Shown here: piece after piece, positions 13,101 through 25,797 of the stretch
Layout of the letters: each line of letters begins with the position of its first letter
Position numbering within the stretch: the first letter of the stretch is position 1
NCBI RefSeq assembly: GCF_024713945.1
Contig: NC_134679.1
Location: 4,407,001-4,471,000, forward strand
Source of the DNA: Dermatophagoides farinae
Taxonomy: Eukaryota > Arthropoda > Arachnida > Sarcoptiformes > Pyroglyphidae
Direction: 5' to 3'
DNA: 64,000 nt
The notes under the pieces: generated by a model
What the model was told of the DNA's origin: nothing
Database searches by the model: none
What the model saw: only the letters and a program-made list of their open reading frames with translations
Program-made: the position numbers and the translations under genes

Positions 13101-16100
13101 ATTGATGACGTTTCGAAAGACTCATCTGTGATGGTAATGATTCAAGCATTTCTTCAGCTTCCATTGCATTAGATGGTCTAGGTATACCAAACAATTGTTC
13201 ACGTCTTGCATTTGGTTGTAGTAATTGTGGTTTACTGGCCAATGGCAAAGCTTCATGATAGGGAGCCGAAAATGGATCAGGTCTTGGGCATCCCAGAAAT
13301 AATGTCGAATTTGATCGTCTAAAGAATAGATGATTTCGGCCTGACGATATTAGTTCATCTTTGTTTTTTATTGATGATGATGAATCTATAATTTCAGTGG
13401 TCATAATTTCTGGATGAGAATCTATCGTAATGAAACCACGACGAATAAAATAAACGAATGCATCAAAAATATAAGCAACATGTTTAAGTGATGATACATC
13501 CAACACCGGTAATGAATCATAATGTTCATTCGAATGTGCACGCATCAATGACATAGCATAATTAAGAAAATCACGATGTGCTGCTTGGTTTGATTCATTG
13601 GATGAAGCGTTTGAACCACCGTTTCCGCTTGAACCACCTGATCCAGCAGCAACGGCCGATCCGGAAGCCACCTGTGCAGCTGCATTAGTTCCAGCCGATG
13701 TACGAGTAAAAACATAAGCAGTACCACCACCAGTTCGACTACGTAAACTATTACGGTTAAATGTAGGTAGCATAGCCATTTCATCTTGACTTTGAAATGT
13801 TCTTAATCGAAGTGAACGTGGATTTGATGAGGCCACATAAGCACTAGCTGAATTGGAATTTGAAACACCAACATCAGCTTTACCAGATCCAGAGGACGAT
13901 AGAGCGTTGCTAGAACCACTAGTTGAAGAACCTATTCCACCAGAAACGCTTGGGGTAAGACGTCGATTCGATAATGCACATCCAAAACGTAGTTGAGTTT
14001 CCGTTGCGTCCATAGAATTGATCAACCAATTCCAGGTATTAAGAAGACGATCTTCAATCATCTGCAATAATTGTTTAGATTCTGTTGAATTAATATGATA
14101 AATAGGGAAATCAATGCTGCCCATTTCGTTTGTTGTTTCGCGTATGATGACCATCAAATCTGCAATATGACGGATTATGATAGAAAAAGCTCGAGCTAGG
14201 CCAACCATTGAATTCGTTATGTGTACAACATTTTCCATTGAAACTAATGCATTCGAAATGGCACTACGACGGAATGATTCAGTAAGATTTGTTGGTGCTG
14301 TTGATGATAGCATTTGATCACGATGTGAACGTAATGCCCATTGAACATGTTGTAAAATATTATGTCTAGCTGAACCGGTTGTTGCAGTTTGTGAACTACT
14401 ACCGGCAGTAGCATTTGATGATGATCCCCCGATCACACCTAGACGACGTTCAACATTATCATTGATGAAACTGGAAAGGACGTCTGTGTCTGGTTCCGTT
14501 TCGGCCGTATCTGAAGCATCATCAGAATCCGATGATTCATCATCATCCGGTTCAACATCTTGTTCATCATCATCATCGTCGTCGACATCATCAGCATTTG
14601 AATTCAAGGATTCATCATCATACGGTAAAGAGGCAACTCCAACATCACTGCCGGCTGTTGCACCGGTTACAACACTTCGTTGTGCAGAAGCATTATCTGC
14701 ATTACTTAAATATGATGCTCCATCATCTGGATTGGATTCAGAATCCGATTCAGTATCCAAACGTCCGCCAACATTTGAATTATCATCTGCTTCGCTCATC
14801 ATTTGATTACCGGCAACAAGCATGTCTATATCGGCATCGGATGCAGCCGATGTTAGATTACTTTGATGTTGATCAGATCCAATTTGTGAATTATTATCTT
14901 CATTTGCAGATCTTTCAATAACGATTTCTGGTGGTTGATTAGTTGAAGCAGAAACAGATGCTGTTGATGATTCGGTAGATTGTTCACTAAAAATGAGTGA
15001 TTGAAATGATGGAATCGGAGCTGACGTCAAATCATCATCATTACTAGTTGTTTGTGATTCATGTTGTGATGGTTGTTGTTGTTGTTGTTGATTCTGGTTA
15101 TTATTATTATTTGCCTGTGATTCAGAAGATTGTGAAGCGGAGGCTGCGCCTGCAGCACTAAGATCAGCTGATGATTGATCATAAGAATTCCAGAGCATAT
15201 GGTGTGAATTGTGATTTTGTGAAACGGATCCAATCGGTTCTGGTTCCAACATGGTTGGATCATGAAGACCAAACGTAGCATCGAGAAAATCACGTTGATG
15301 TGAATAAACAGATGTATCGACTGAGAAAAGTTCATCGGTTATGGAACCACCAAGATCTGAAGTATTTGATGATGATGATGATGATGGTGCCATCATCATA
15401 AACGATGATGATGGCCGAGCAAGACCCATTTTGACTGGAGCGATTAATGATTCAGCCACCTCACACAATTCTTCCGCTGCAATTGGTAATAATGAAACAA
15501 AAACTTTACGAATCTTACGCATCATCGTTATCATTGAGTTTGATTTCTTCTGCAACGACGATGGTGATGATGATGACGAAGATGACGTCGATGTAGATTG
15601 AGCCGATAGATAACGTTCACAATATGTCCGATATGATGATGTTTCCATCAACGGTGCATAAGCCATTGAATATTGAACAGGATTTGCTTCAAACAAAACA
15701 GCTAGGCTGACACGTATCACAGATCGTACAAATCTTCGTGCAACAATACGACCTTCTTGAGCGATACTTGGAGTTTTACATGACTGTAAAATGGTTCCAG
15801 TTATACGATCAATAGGATCACTCAAATTCAATTTTAATAATGAATGGGTGAATTTATCTAATAATGCTGAACCATTCTGACAGGATAAATAGGAATTTTC
15901 TTCTTCATATGAATAGGCATTTGCTGTTCCATTAAGATTCCATAAATATGATTGTCTTCGTTGTTGTTGAGCTACATTTTCAGTCGAACGATAACCGGTA
16001 AGAATCATAGATTTAACTGTTGGCCAATCGCTTAGCATTTTTTCCAATGCACGCCGAGCAAATTTAGGTGGTTCAAGATCATGTTCCGGTACACTGGACT

Positions 16101-19100
16101 GTTCATCATTTAGTTCATTTTTAGAACGACCACCACTGTTGTTGTTTCCGGAACTTACAGCAAATGCCCTGAGTCTAGTTGGGCGATATTGTTTCTGCTC
16201 AATAATTTGCCGGCCAACTGTTTGAACCAAAAACAATAGAATATGTTCACCGCGTGCATTAACTCGTTGCGATAAATTCGTAGATTCAAGTAGTTTTTTC
16301 AAAAGATTATTTCTTGCAGGTTGACAACCAGCAATTAATGCTTTGCATTTACATTTTTCCCAACAATCACAATAAGCAGTCGGGCTTGTTCGTTTCAATT
16401 TACAATCATGACCACGATGGCAAACACGTGCACATTCAGTACAACAACAAAGAGAACCAACTAAGCCACATGTACGACATTCAAAAATATCTTGATTAAT
16501 ATGTTCATCACCAGTCCATGTAAAAGTACAAGTATCATTCGAACATAGCATATACAATGGGGAATGATCTGGCGATGAACCTCGAGGATATAGCATCTGA
16601 ATGAATGTACGTTGATAGATGGAATCTTGTGTTATAGATGATGATGGTGATGATCGATCATGCTGTTGCTGTGTAGAACCGCTGGCCATTTCATTATTAG
16701 CAATCATACGTGCAACACGTTGCATTATAACAAATATCTGCTGTGCAGCTGAATAAGCACGACCTGATATGGCCAACATGAACGGAGTTAGTCCTTGGTA
16801 ATCACGTGCCGAAAGTAAATCAAACAAATGTCCAGACAGGGTTGGAGAATCCAATAATGTCCATAAGATAGAATGAGCTATTGGTTTCTGTTCGGTTGGA
16901 TCCAATAAAGGTTCGCTTGAATTTCCAAATGTTGCTGATGGCTGATTCTGGACAGGTTGTTGTTGATTGTTAGATGTGGTTGCATCTGAACTATCATTCA
17001 TAGTGGTATCATTGAGCAATGATGATGATGATGTTGGTCGTGGATCTTGTTGGACTAAATCATCATCATCTCCAAGCAACTGAATGTGTATTTGAACAGA
17101 ATCTGTAGATGGTCGTGGTTTATTACTGGTTGGAAAACAAGCCGAGACAGCTACATGTATAATATTATGATTGCCATCGCAAACTTCGCTTATCATTGGG
17201 AAAAATACTTTTGGATAGGTATTCAACAATGCTAGACATTGTCGAACACCATCCAGGTCACAATTTAAAATGGCTGGCATGAGATATTGTCGTTCTAACG
17301 TTAAAGCCAGAATGGCAGCATGAGTTTTCATCGGTTGAGATGAGGATGATGTTGTTGAATACGGAAGACCACCACCGCCATTGATATTTTGTAATGAAAA
17401 AATACCCAAACCAATCGTTGATATTGGACCAAGATTCAATGATATCGGTTCTCTTATGACCATATTGGTACAATCTTTAGCCAATGGGTACAAAGTTCCA
17501 TTACCATCACGACATAATACGACTGTGGTCTGTTCATTCTCTCCAGCACTAAACAATCGTATCAATGATGATTTTGGATTTGTTCCGCTACCGAAAAATG
17601 TGCTATATTCAATCGATAGTTTATTATCATGTTCAATACGGCCAGAAACAATATTGATTTGTAGATAAGATAGGCGATAGCCACCCATTTTAGCGATGGC
17701 ATGTAATCCAAGATTGGTTAATGTCATTGTCAGGATTTGCATATGCTCAGCAAGTGGTACACGTTTTGGTGTACGTTGAACATAATCATAAGCTTTGTTA
17801 CCAACAATCATTGAATTATTGAAAAAGGTTAAAGGAGCTGATGATGTCGATGAAAACGCACGAACAGCAATCAAATCTTCTTTACGTAATAGACGACAGT
17901 CTTGTATGTAAGATTCAATAGAATCTGTTTCTCCAGATGGACGACTCTGTTGTTGCTGTTGTTCTTGTAATTGTTGATTCTTGTTCATTGATACTGGATT
18001 ATCCGAAAGAGTAGCATTAAATTTGACGGCAACAAAATTTCCATCTACTTTAATAACACGACCTATTGGCATATTTTTAACATCTTCAACAAAAACAACA
18101 TCTTTTAGATTCCATGTTTCAATTCGATCTAAATTTCGTTCTTCATTATTACTGGATGATTGCTGTTGTTGTAATTGTTGTCCGGAAGAAGAGCTTAGAT
18201 TACGACCACGTGCACGTTTAACTACCGGAGCATTCGTATTTGATGATTCAGATGATGTTGACGATGCTGGTGATGGTGGTGGTGGCATTTCTGCACGTTC
18301 AAGATTTTTATTAGCTACTGTTTGATTATTAGTTACAACCGGTATAGCCGTTGGTGTTGAGGATGATGTTGATCCAGAATTAGCGGGTAATCTGGATTGA
18401 ATTTCTTGTGCAGTTAAAATTCTGAACGAATATGAATCAGATATTTTCCAAGCAGCCGATATAAGTTGACCAACTTTTGGAACACCACCTACGGTTGTAA
18501 AACCAATTGCACCACATTGATAAATGGGAGAATTTCGCATGGATACCAATGTTCCTTGAACAATTTCATTGTCCTTACTATTCATATTCGATACTGATTG
18601 AGATGTTGATGATGATGATTTCGATTTTGATTTTGATCTTTCATTTTGCCCTTTTTCGGCCATTTTTTTCCGATGTGAAAACGGTGGGGTACCCCACCAG
18701 AACAATGATCCAGATGACAATTGTACGCAAGACATTAGTGAAGATACGTACAATGAAGTAATTTTAAATGATCCAGAAAGAGCAGCCGATAATGTATCAG
18801 TAAACAATTGATTCGTGGCTGAATGTTCGAGTTTCCATGCAGCAGCAGCAATTGATTCATCCATCCAGGTAGCCAATTTATTCGTTTCTGTTACAACGGT
18901 TGCACGTATTACTGATGCGGAAAGATGTTGTATTTTTTCAGATAACAGTCCCAATGATGGAACACGTGGATGAAAATAATAAATACCATCGGATATTTGA
19001 CATTTGAATGGTTCCGAATCTTGCCAACGCCATTGACATAATTGACCCTGATTATTAATAGCGACCAATTCGGAGTGCAATGATGCTATCTGTATGAATT

Positions 19101-20673
19101 TTCTGTCATTGGATCCGAGCCAATATTCTTGATCAGTGAACGATATGGGTGACAATTGAATTTGATCACATTTTTTCTTATTTGACGATGATGATGTAGA
19201 CGATTGATGACGAAGACCACTACCACCGCCACCAGATTCCAAATTTTTAACAGATTCTTGTGTGACCGAATACCATCGTTTACCGTTTAACGTTTGCGAA
19301 TGTGGTGATAAGCCAAGTTCACGCTCAACAAATGAATATGGTTCCTCACGTAATCGAATTCGATTACTTGAACTACCGCTATTTCCATTACTACCACCGA
19401 CATTAGTATTCGAAGATGAACCACCACCAGTACTACCGGAATTATTATTGCCACTGCCACTTTGTCCACTTGAAGTCGATTGATTTTGATTATTAGGAGG
19501 AAAAATTGATGGAGATCCACGAATTCTCACTGGATATGAAAAAACTGCTTCCTCACTAAATTCTGGATCAATTATTACTGAATGATCCTGACTGGCAAAA
19601 CCACTGTCTAACAATGAGATCAGATCTTCTGAATGAATCAACTGTTCAGGTGAATCGTCCGCATCATCAAAATCTTCATCGTCACGTGATAATAGATTAT
19701 TTACAGCCGAATTTACATCCAAATTTGTTCGTTGCAATTCACGTATGATGACATTACGCGATTTTCCTTGCAACACAACTTGTGCTTGATTTACCAATTC
19801 TTCCGGAACATATTGAGCCGGTATCATATGACTACGACTCATGATTACTGATGCTGAACTACGATTTCCACCACGACGTACTAAACGTCGACGCGAAGGA
19901 ACTGATCGTGGTGATGATGATCCGCCACCAGTACCGGTACCATTATTATTACCACCGCTAACAGAATTTAGTGTGGACGCATAGATACTTCTAGAATGAG
20001 CAAATATATCATCATTATGGAAATAAAACATCTGGAATAGGTTGAAATGGCTTACTTTTTTGTATTAGATGATGATGATTCAGATTGGACATTCGAACCA
20101 TTGATGCGTTCAGCATAGATGTTGAATGGATAACGGCAAACACGATGATCCTATGTGGGCCAATATATTTAATAAATATATTAATGTACATTAAGTAAAA
20201 ATAACCTTTTACATTTTAACTTACATCAAGCAAAACTGCCACATGATTACGGCTAACAACACATTGCAGAACGGTTTGACCTGCTGATTGTTGCTGTTGT
20301 GCCATTTTCATCGATAATGAATCACCACCATTTGTCGATGATTCGTTTTGTGAAATAGCAGAAGAAATGTTTGATCCAGCAAAATTGATAACAGGCACAT
20401 TTGAATGAGAATTTGAACCACCAGCACCAGAACTAGGAGGATTATTTGGATTTGTTTGTGATCGAAACTTTTCAACAGTTTCAAGGATTCTATGGGTTCC
20501 ATATATAAATTAATGATATCTTAAAAAGTTGTTTGAGCTTACTTGTCATTTAATTCATCATCGTTTGATGGTAATGGATGTACAGCCAAAAACATTGATG
20601 ATGATGGCGGTGATGATCGCTGTGTCATTGTTGCAGATGACAATGATGTCGAATTATTATTTTTAGAAGTCAT
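10114..20673 (-). CDS. UBR5: E3 ubiquitin-protein ligase UBR5 / hyperplastic discs
   Basis: Giant HECT-type N-degron E3 ligase. The model is complement(10114..10213, 10306..10507, 10577..10715, 10775..11697, 11787..19990, 20056..20150, 20225..20489, 20543..20673), 3352 aa, with introns of 53-92 nt. The start gives MTSKNN, then FLAVHPLP as in the family. Order of domains: N-terminal RCC-like region with [18 protein letters not shown] (from about 140); UBA domain near 225-270 ([18 protein letters not shown]); UBR zinc box near 1310-1385 ([20 protein letters not shown], then [20 protein letters not shown]); MLLE/PABC domain near 2900-2955 ([13 protein letters not shown]); HECT domain from about 3010 to the end. 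The catalytic cysteine is Cys3321 ([14 protein letters not shown]), and the chain ends FGFI. Human UBR5 is about 2800 aa, and the excess here is Ser/Asn/Gln/Gly-rich insertion. The last intron holds a 24-nt poly-T tract on the coding strand. The 8.2-kb exon 5 is unusually long for a conserved gene. Confidence 0.97.
10269..10292. repeat. poly-A(24) tract in the last UBR5 intron
   Basis: On the gene strand this is a poly-T run downstream of the GTAAG donor and upstream of the acceptor. It could serve as an extended polypyrimidine tract. Confidence 0.9.
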
Positions 20674-21429
20674 TTTTGAAATTTCATTTAGATTTCTTCA
20701 TTTCAATAATAGAAGAAAAAAAATCAGTTTATATTTTAGAATTATCCAAAACGTAAGATGCGTGATGAGCACGTGCTTAGCACAACACAGTCACACAAAG
20801 AAAAACGAGCAGCACGAATATCGGAAAAAGAATACTTTGTATCCGACTATCGGAATAAAATTAAAAAAAAAATTATAATAGAAATAGCCAAAACGAATCA
20901 CGAAATTTTAATCACAAATCCGAAATCCGAAAATTAGATTAAGAATCGAAAATAAATGAAAATTTTTTATCCAAACAAAAATCCAGTGGATACAACACGA
21001 CAAAATAGCTCAAAAATACATATACACGCGAACTCAACTTGAACACATCGGTTTGATGGGTTGGTGCAAAATATTGAATCGAATTATACCGCAGACAGAC
21101 AGAAAGGCTGATGGACAGACAACCGACAAGACACACCTTGACATGCTGCTCCACCTACCAATAGTGGCTATTATAACAGCAATAACGACAGTAATGCCAT
21201 CAATCGAACGGAATTGTTTAGAAATAAATTCCCATTTTTCCATCGTTTTTCAAACAAAAAATATTTAATCGTAATAAATAACAAAATGAATGAATGAATA
21301 AATGAACACACTATTTTGGCTAAGGAATGATGATGATTAAAGTAGTATTTCTATAGCTGTTGCTGTAATTGGTCCATATAATGAATCAAATGTTTCGAAG
21401 GATATGATTATCAACAAGACTAGATATAT
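20674..21429. other. intergenic region 5' of UBR5
   Basis: No gene was seen. It should contain the UBR5 5' UTR and promoter (minus strand) and the 3' end of the phosphatidylinositol synthase transcript. No clear TATA box or initiator was assigned. Confidence 0.6.
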
Positions 21430-22243
21430 TTAATTTGTTTTGCGCATTTGATAATGTCGACGTTCATCCAAATCCAATTGTTGACAATTATAACAAGCGG
21501 TTATTAGCTGTAATATGCTAATCAATGCTTTGAGTCCTGCAATCGGCATCGATACATAGGTGGCCAAATGAAATAATCCAAATCCTAATACTAATTTAAC
21601 GTAAATTCTCAATGATTATTAATTTAAAACAAATTTTTCTCTCATCTTACCTGTAGGTCCTTCAAAAAAATAAAGCATATAAAGCGAAACGTAAAATAAT
21701 TCGTTAAAGAAACACATGAAAAATAACATCGGACGACTATTGTAGTACAGATAGAGAATGGGATTATCCTCTAATGAAATCATTTTATGGCTAGTACGGC
21801 CACACATCAATGATACTTGTAAATGCATCCAATGTGACGCAATATCAATTACAGCCGATAATTGTAACCAGAAAAGATAAGCTGGATATAAAGTACCAAG
21901 TACCTGAAATTTTAAATTTTGTTAAATTTTAAATTGAATGGCTTAAAATGAACAAACTTACAAACAACAAGCACATTGTTCCACAACGATCCGTAAGTTG
22001 ATCGAGCATTGCACCAAATCGTGTGGATTGATTAAATCGTCTAGCAGCATAACCATCGAATACATCCAAAAAAGCAGATAGAAAATACAAGACAAGAGTT
22101 GTAATTGGTCGATTCGGCATCGTATAGAATGAAGCCAATGCAAGAATGATTCTTGCATAGCCAATCAAATTTGGAACAAAGAGGAAAATATTTTCCTCTT
22201 TGAAATTTTTTTGCGTTTTTTGTTGTTCATTCATTTTTTCCAT
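21430..22243 (-). CDS. CDIPT: CDP-diacylglycerol-inositol 3-phosphatidyltransferase (PI synthase)
   Basis: Makes phosphatidylinositol from CDP-diacylglycerol and myo-inositol in the ER membrane. The model is complement(21430..21590, 21651..21903, 21962..22243), 231 aa, with introns of 60 and 58 nt and GTAAGA/GTAAGT donors. The CDP-alcohol phosphotransferase signature is intact: D60, D63-G64, A67-R68, G77, D81 and D85 (DVFDGYAARRFNQSTRFG, then AMLDQLTD). Exon 2 carries the conserved ASHWMHLQVS, SHKMI, NPILYLYYNSRP and NELFYVSLY blocks, and exon 3 the last membrane helix. Human CDIPT is slightly shorter (about 213 aa); the extra residues are the hydrophilic N terminus. A likely 5' UTR intron lies at 22251-22318 (GTAAAC donor, TTTAG acceptor). 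The first ATG at 22243 was chosen, though an in-frame ATG at 22234 is possible. Confidence 0.95.
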
Positions 22244-22519
22244 ATCGATCCTAAATCCAAGACAAAAATATTATATATTAAATATAATGAGTTAAAAACA
22301 ATTATCCATTTTGTTTACCTGTAATCTCTTGTGATTGGCTCAAACGACAATAATAATGTCAAAAACTCATCGCTATGTAAATAAATTCAATGAGAGAATT
22401 CCAGATTTGTTGATGATTATGTTGACAACAGAATATCCAAATAGTTTGCACCGACGCACACATTTCAGCATTGTGAAATCTTGTCTAAATGGTTATGTAT
22501 ACACACACATAAAACGTTA

Positions 22520-23536
22520 TTATTGGAAAAATTCATCCAAATAATTATCAAGTTCATTTTCCAATTTTTTCCCTTCTTCTTGATCATTATCATTGTCAAA
22601 TTCTAATTTTATCGGTTGTCGCCATATTTTATCGATCAATTGTTCATAAGTTTCATCATCATCATTATCATCATTATTATGATCATGTTGCAAAGATGAT
22701 GATCCCGGATTTTTGGAAAAACCAACTTCATCATCCGATGTAAGGATTTCTTCCTTCACTTTCACCATACTTTGTTTTTGATTCTTTGATTCTTTCCGTT
22801 TCAATTTTCGTTCATTCTTTTTGTTTTTCTTTGCTTTTTTATGTTGTCGATGATAATTTAATTTCGTGGAACAATCGGGGCATAGTCTTACTTTGATCAA
22901 TGCTGAATGTTTTTCTCCATTTTCAACATAACCAAATAACACTTCCCATGAAGTTAAATTGGTTGGTATCGAGCAGTGCTTGTTACCACAAATAAATTGA
23001 CCTTTACCCCCGATTACTTCAGGTTCGGTTCGCCAACGCATTCCAAATTTATTTTGCTTGAAAAGACTAAGATCGATGATACAATATTCTTTGAATAAAC
23101 GTTCATAATATTTTTTTGCTACACGTTGTCCCCAAGTTAATTGATTTGATTGTAAATCTTCGTCTGGCCAAATAAATCGATGATTTTCAATCAAAATCTG
23201 CAGGTCACTTTTATCCTGTGAATGATCTCGTTGAAAAACTTGATGACGACTACCAGGATGTGTAAGGCAATAATAATTAATCAACAGTTTATGTCGAGTA
23301 TATTGATCAAGTGAGTGGAAATTTCTTTGACGAGGTTTTTCATCATTTGAAAATTCATTTATCATCATTGTTGTAGAGCCATTTGTTTTCAATATCTCAT
23401 TCGAACGAGAATTTCGAATGTTTTTTGGTTTTTTGAAAATTTTACCATCTTTATCATCAATGTCTTGTTTTTTTCGCTTATTCACTGATGAATCTACAGA
23501 TTGTTTTGATTCATTTTGAGTATTCGAATCATTCAT
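22520..23536 (-). CDS. FRA10AC1: FRA10AC1-family nuclear protein
   Basis: Single-exon gene of 338 aa. The conserved core is near residues 105-235: RHKLLINYYCL, a segment with RLFKEYCIIDL, then FGMRWRTEPEVIGGKGQFIC, GNKHC, and SWEVLFGYVENGEKHSALIK followed by RLCPDCSTKLNYHR. The four Cys residues (CGNKHC and CPDC) are spaced as in a possible zinc-binding fold. Lys-rich and acidic tails surround the core, with a basic block (KKAKKNKKNERKLKRK) that could be a nuclear localisation signal. The human orthologue lies at the FRA10A folate-sensitive fragile site and has been linked to the spliceosome. The start at 23536 (MNDSNTQ) was preferred over an in-frame ATG 46 codons upstream, because that extension is hydrophobic and unlike the family. 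It shares an upstream region of about 310 bp with divergent syntaxin-5. Confidence 0.93.
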   Translation of the reverse strand: MNDSNTQNESKQSVDSSVNKRKKQDIDDKDGKIFKKPKNIRNSRSNEILKTNGSTTMMINEFSNDEKPRQRNFHSLDQYTRHKLLINYYCLTHPGSRHQVFQRDHSQDKSDLQILIENHRFIWPDEDLQSNQLTWGQRVAKKYYERLFKEYCIIDLSLFKQNKFGMRWRTEPEVIGGKGQFICGNKHCSIPTNLTSWEVLFGYVENGEKHSALIKVRLCPDCSTKLNYHRQHKKAKKNKKNERKLKRKESKNQKQSMVKVKEEILTSDDEVGFSKNPGSSSLQHDHNNDDNDDDETYEQLIDKIWRQPIKLEFDNDNDQEEGKKLENELDNYLDEFFQ

Positions 23537-23846
23537 GATGGTGAATATAATGAGAATTTTAATCAATTGATTGAAATCAGTTTCATTTATACGATTCTCG
23601 AATGGAAAAAAACCAATAAAAAAATGATTGACTATATCCACCTCAATGGTCGACGAGCAGCTGATGCAATGCAAAATACAAGAGTTTGTATTGTAGCATA
23701 TAACTCAATAAAGCTTTACTGAGAGTTGAAAAATTTTTCTTTTAATTCAACGTCATCAATTGATTTTTCATAATAAATTATTACATTATTTTATTTATTA
23801 TTTTCTTTTTCGATCAATCGTGAAATTTAAAATTAAAAATTTAAAA
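23537..23846. promoter_or_regulatory. divergent promoter region between FRA10AC1 and STX5
   Basis: Only 310 bp separate the two start codons, which point in opposite directions, so both promoters must lie here or overlap the coding starts. No TATA element was clearly assigned. Confidence 0.6.
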
Positions 23847-24938
23847 ATGGTTCGTGATCGAACATCTGAATTTATGGTCACCGTACGATCGATGGCTGGA
23901 AAACCTCAATACTTAAATGGTACGGCTGGTTCTCATCTTCCGATGGAATTACGAGCCCGTAAAGGGATAAATCAAATACATCTAAATGGATCATCACCAT
24001 TATCGAATCCACAATCACAACAATATGGACAATTTTCACGTTTCATGAGCGGTTCACGTTCTATAGCTCGTGATTTATATCTAACCTATCAAAAATTGGA
24101 GAAAATCAATATGATGGCACAGAAAAAGAGCATGTTCGATGATGAAGAATCATCCAAAGAATTTAATGAATTAATCTACATCATCAAACAGGATATACAA
24201 TCATTAAATCATCAGATAGAACAATTGCGGCAACTTCAATTAGAAACACAATCATTATCAAATTCAAGTGGACATAATGTACGATCACATACGAAAAACG
24301 TTGTTCTTACACTTCAACATCAACTCGCATCAATATCCAACAGTTTCCGTGATACTCTAGAAGTTCGAAGTCAAACTATAAAAAAAGTTAAAAAACGGCG
24401 TGAACAATTCTCGTTTGGTACGGTCATTCAGCCACCATTAACATCACGTGCTCAACAACAACAAGGATCATTACCACATTCATATTCGGCATCAAATCTA
24501 CGACAACAACAACAACAACAATCGCAAACGACTGTGATCGATTTTGGTGATATGGCCAATACTGATAATAATGGACATAATCATCGCAGTCATCGTCATA
24601 ATAATTCCATATCATTGGCTCAGACACAAACATTGTTACAATTTCCCGATCAGACAAGTGAATATCTAGAAGATCGTGCCAATACTATGCAATCGATTGA
24701 ATCGACCATTGTAGAACTTGGTACCATATTCAATCAATTAGCTACAATGGTTCAACAACAAGAAGAAATGATTACTAGGATCGATGCTAATGTCACCGAT
24801 ACAATGATGAATGTCGAACAGGCACATGATTCTTTATTACAATATTTAACATCCGTTACAAATAATCGTTGGTTAATAATCAAAGTATTTGCTGTTTTAT
24901 TCGTATTTTTCCTTATTTTTGTTTTGTTTGCTGCTTGA
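23847..24938 (+). CDS. STX5: syntaxin-5, Golgi Qa-SNARE
   Basis: Qa-SNARE for ER-Golgi and intra-Golgi fusion, pairing with GOSR1/GOSR2, BET1 and YKT6-type partners. Intronless, 363 aa. The N terminus MVRDRTSEF matches the syntaxin-5 peptide that binds SLY1/SCFD1. The Habc region follows with ARDLYLTYQKLEKI, KSMFDDEESSKEFNELIYI and VVLTLQHQLASISNSFRDTL. A Gln/Asn/His-rich linker covers about 205-270. The SNARE motif is near 285-340 (TMQSIESTIVELGTIFNQLA, then MVQQQEEMITRIDANV). The C-terminal tail anchor is residues 342-363, after SVTNNRW. The start at 23847 (AAAAATGG context) was chosen because it gives the family N terminus. An upstream in-frame ATG would add a Phe/Tyr-rich stretch that looks like UTR. 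Confidence 0.96.
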   Translation: MVRDRTSEFMVTVRSMAGKPQYLNGTAGSHLPMELRARKGINQIHLNGSSPLSNPQSQQYGQFSRFMSGSRSIARDLYLTYQKLEKINMMAQKKSMFDDEESSKEFNELIYIIKQDIQSLNHQIEQLRQLQLETQSLSNSSGHNVRSHTKNVVLTLQHQLASISNSFRDTLEVRSQTIKKVKKRREQFSFGTVIQPPLTSRAQQQQGSLPHSYSASNLRQQQQQQSQTTVIDFGDMANTDNNGHNHRSHRHNNSISLAQTQTLLQFPDQTSEYLEDRANTMQSIESTIVELGTIFNQLATMVQQQEEMITRIDANVTDTMMNVEQAHDSLLQYLTSVTNNRWLIIKVFAVLFVFFLIFVLFAA

Positions 24939-25797
24939 TTTTGGAAAAAAAACCAACTTTTTCCCTGAATTAATGACCAATGAATCTATATTTACATATT
25001 TCTGATTCTGAATTGTGATCAATGCTCATTTTCATGTTCCATCATCATTTCTGTTTCATTATTCATACATTTATTTGAATCTATTCTATTATCATATAAA
25101 AATAATATCCTCTCTCTCTCTCTCGCATTCACTATTTGTTTTCACCATCATTTTCATTGCCTTCATTGTTGTTTTTGTTGTTTACTGTATTTGAAGAAAA
25201 AAAATGTGCCACAAACATTTCCGATAAAAAGAAAATCTATAGTAGAAATGTTTGAACGTTTCACTTTTTATTCATTTTGTATATCGATTAAATTTTAGAT
25301 GATTTTAAACATTCATCAATTCCCCCAACAATTATCGATCACATATTTACCATTATCTTGTTTTTTTTTTGGAGGCACGGTTGAAATATATTTACGAAAA
25401 ATTCAAAAAAAAAAAAAAAAATGATTGCCCGATTGAAAGAATTGTAGTCACTAACAAGAAAAAAAATCGAATTCTTCAATTTTTTTTTTTGGTTATGCTA
25501 TAATTGAGTTGTTTATTCTTTGAAAAAAAAGAAATTATTTCTCGAATTATCTCAGCATAATTTTTTCATAATTTCCACTTCATCGCTGATGATGGATTTT
25601 CGTGATCAAAAAACTGAACAAAATAGAAATAAAAAATTCAACGTTTTTTTTAAAGAAAAAAAAATTCTTTCTCATTTTCATCACATTCCTTTTTTTGTCA
25701 TTTATAAATATGAACGTCGGCCACACTTTTTCATCATATGGTCTGAATTTTGTTTTTCAAAAAATATAAACAGCTAGTGTGTAGCTCATAAACAATC
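24939..25797. other. intergenic region
   Basis: Contains the STX5 3' UTR, a CT microsatellite near 25110-25125, several poly-A/T runs and presumably the promoter of the first multi-pass membrane gene. No further gene was seen. Confidence 0.6.

Noticed and set aside
13545-15601. Open frames on both strands within the giant UBR5 exon
   Set aside because: They are shadows of the low-complexity Ser/Asp/Gln coding sequence, and the minus-strand UBR5 frame is continuous and conserved.
23537-23674. N-terminal extension of FRA10AC1 by 46 residues
   Set aside because: The extension is hydrophobic and does not resemble the family; the ATG at 23536 gives a typical hydrophilic N terminus.
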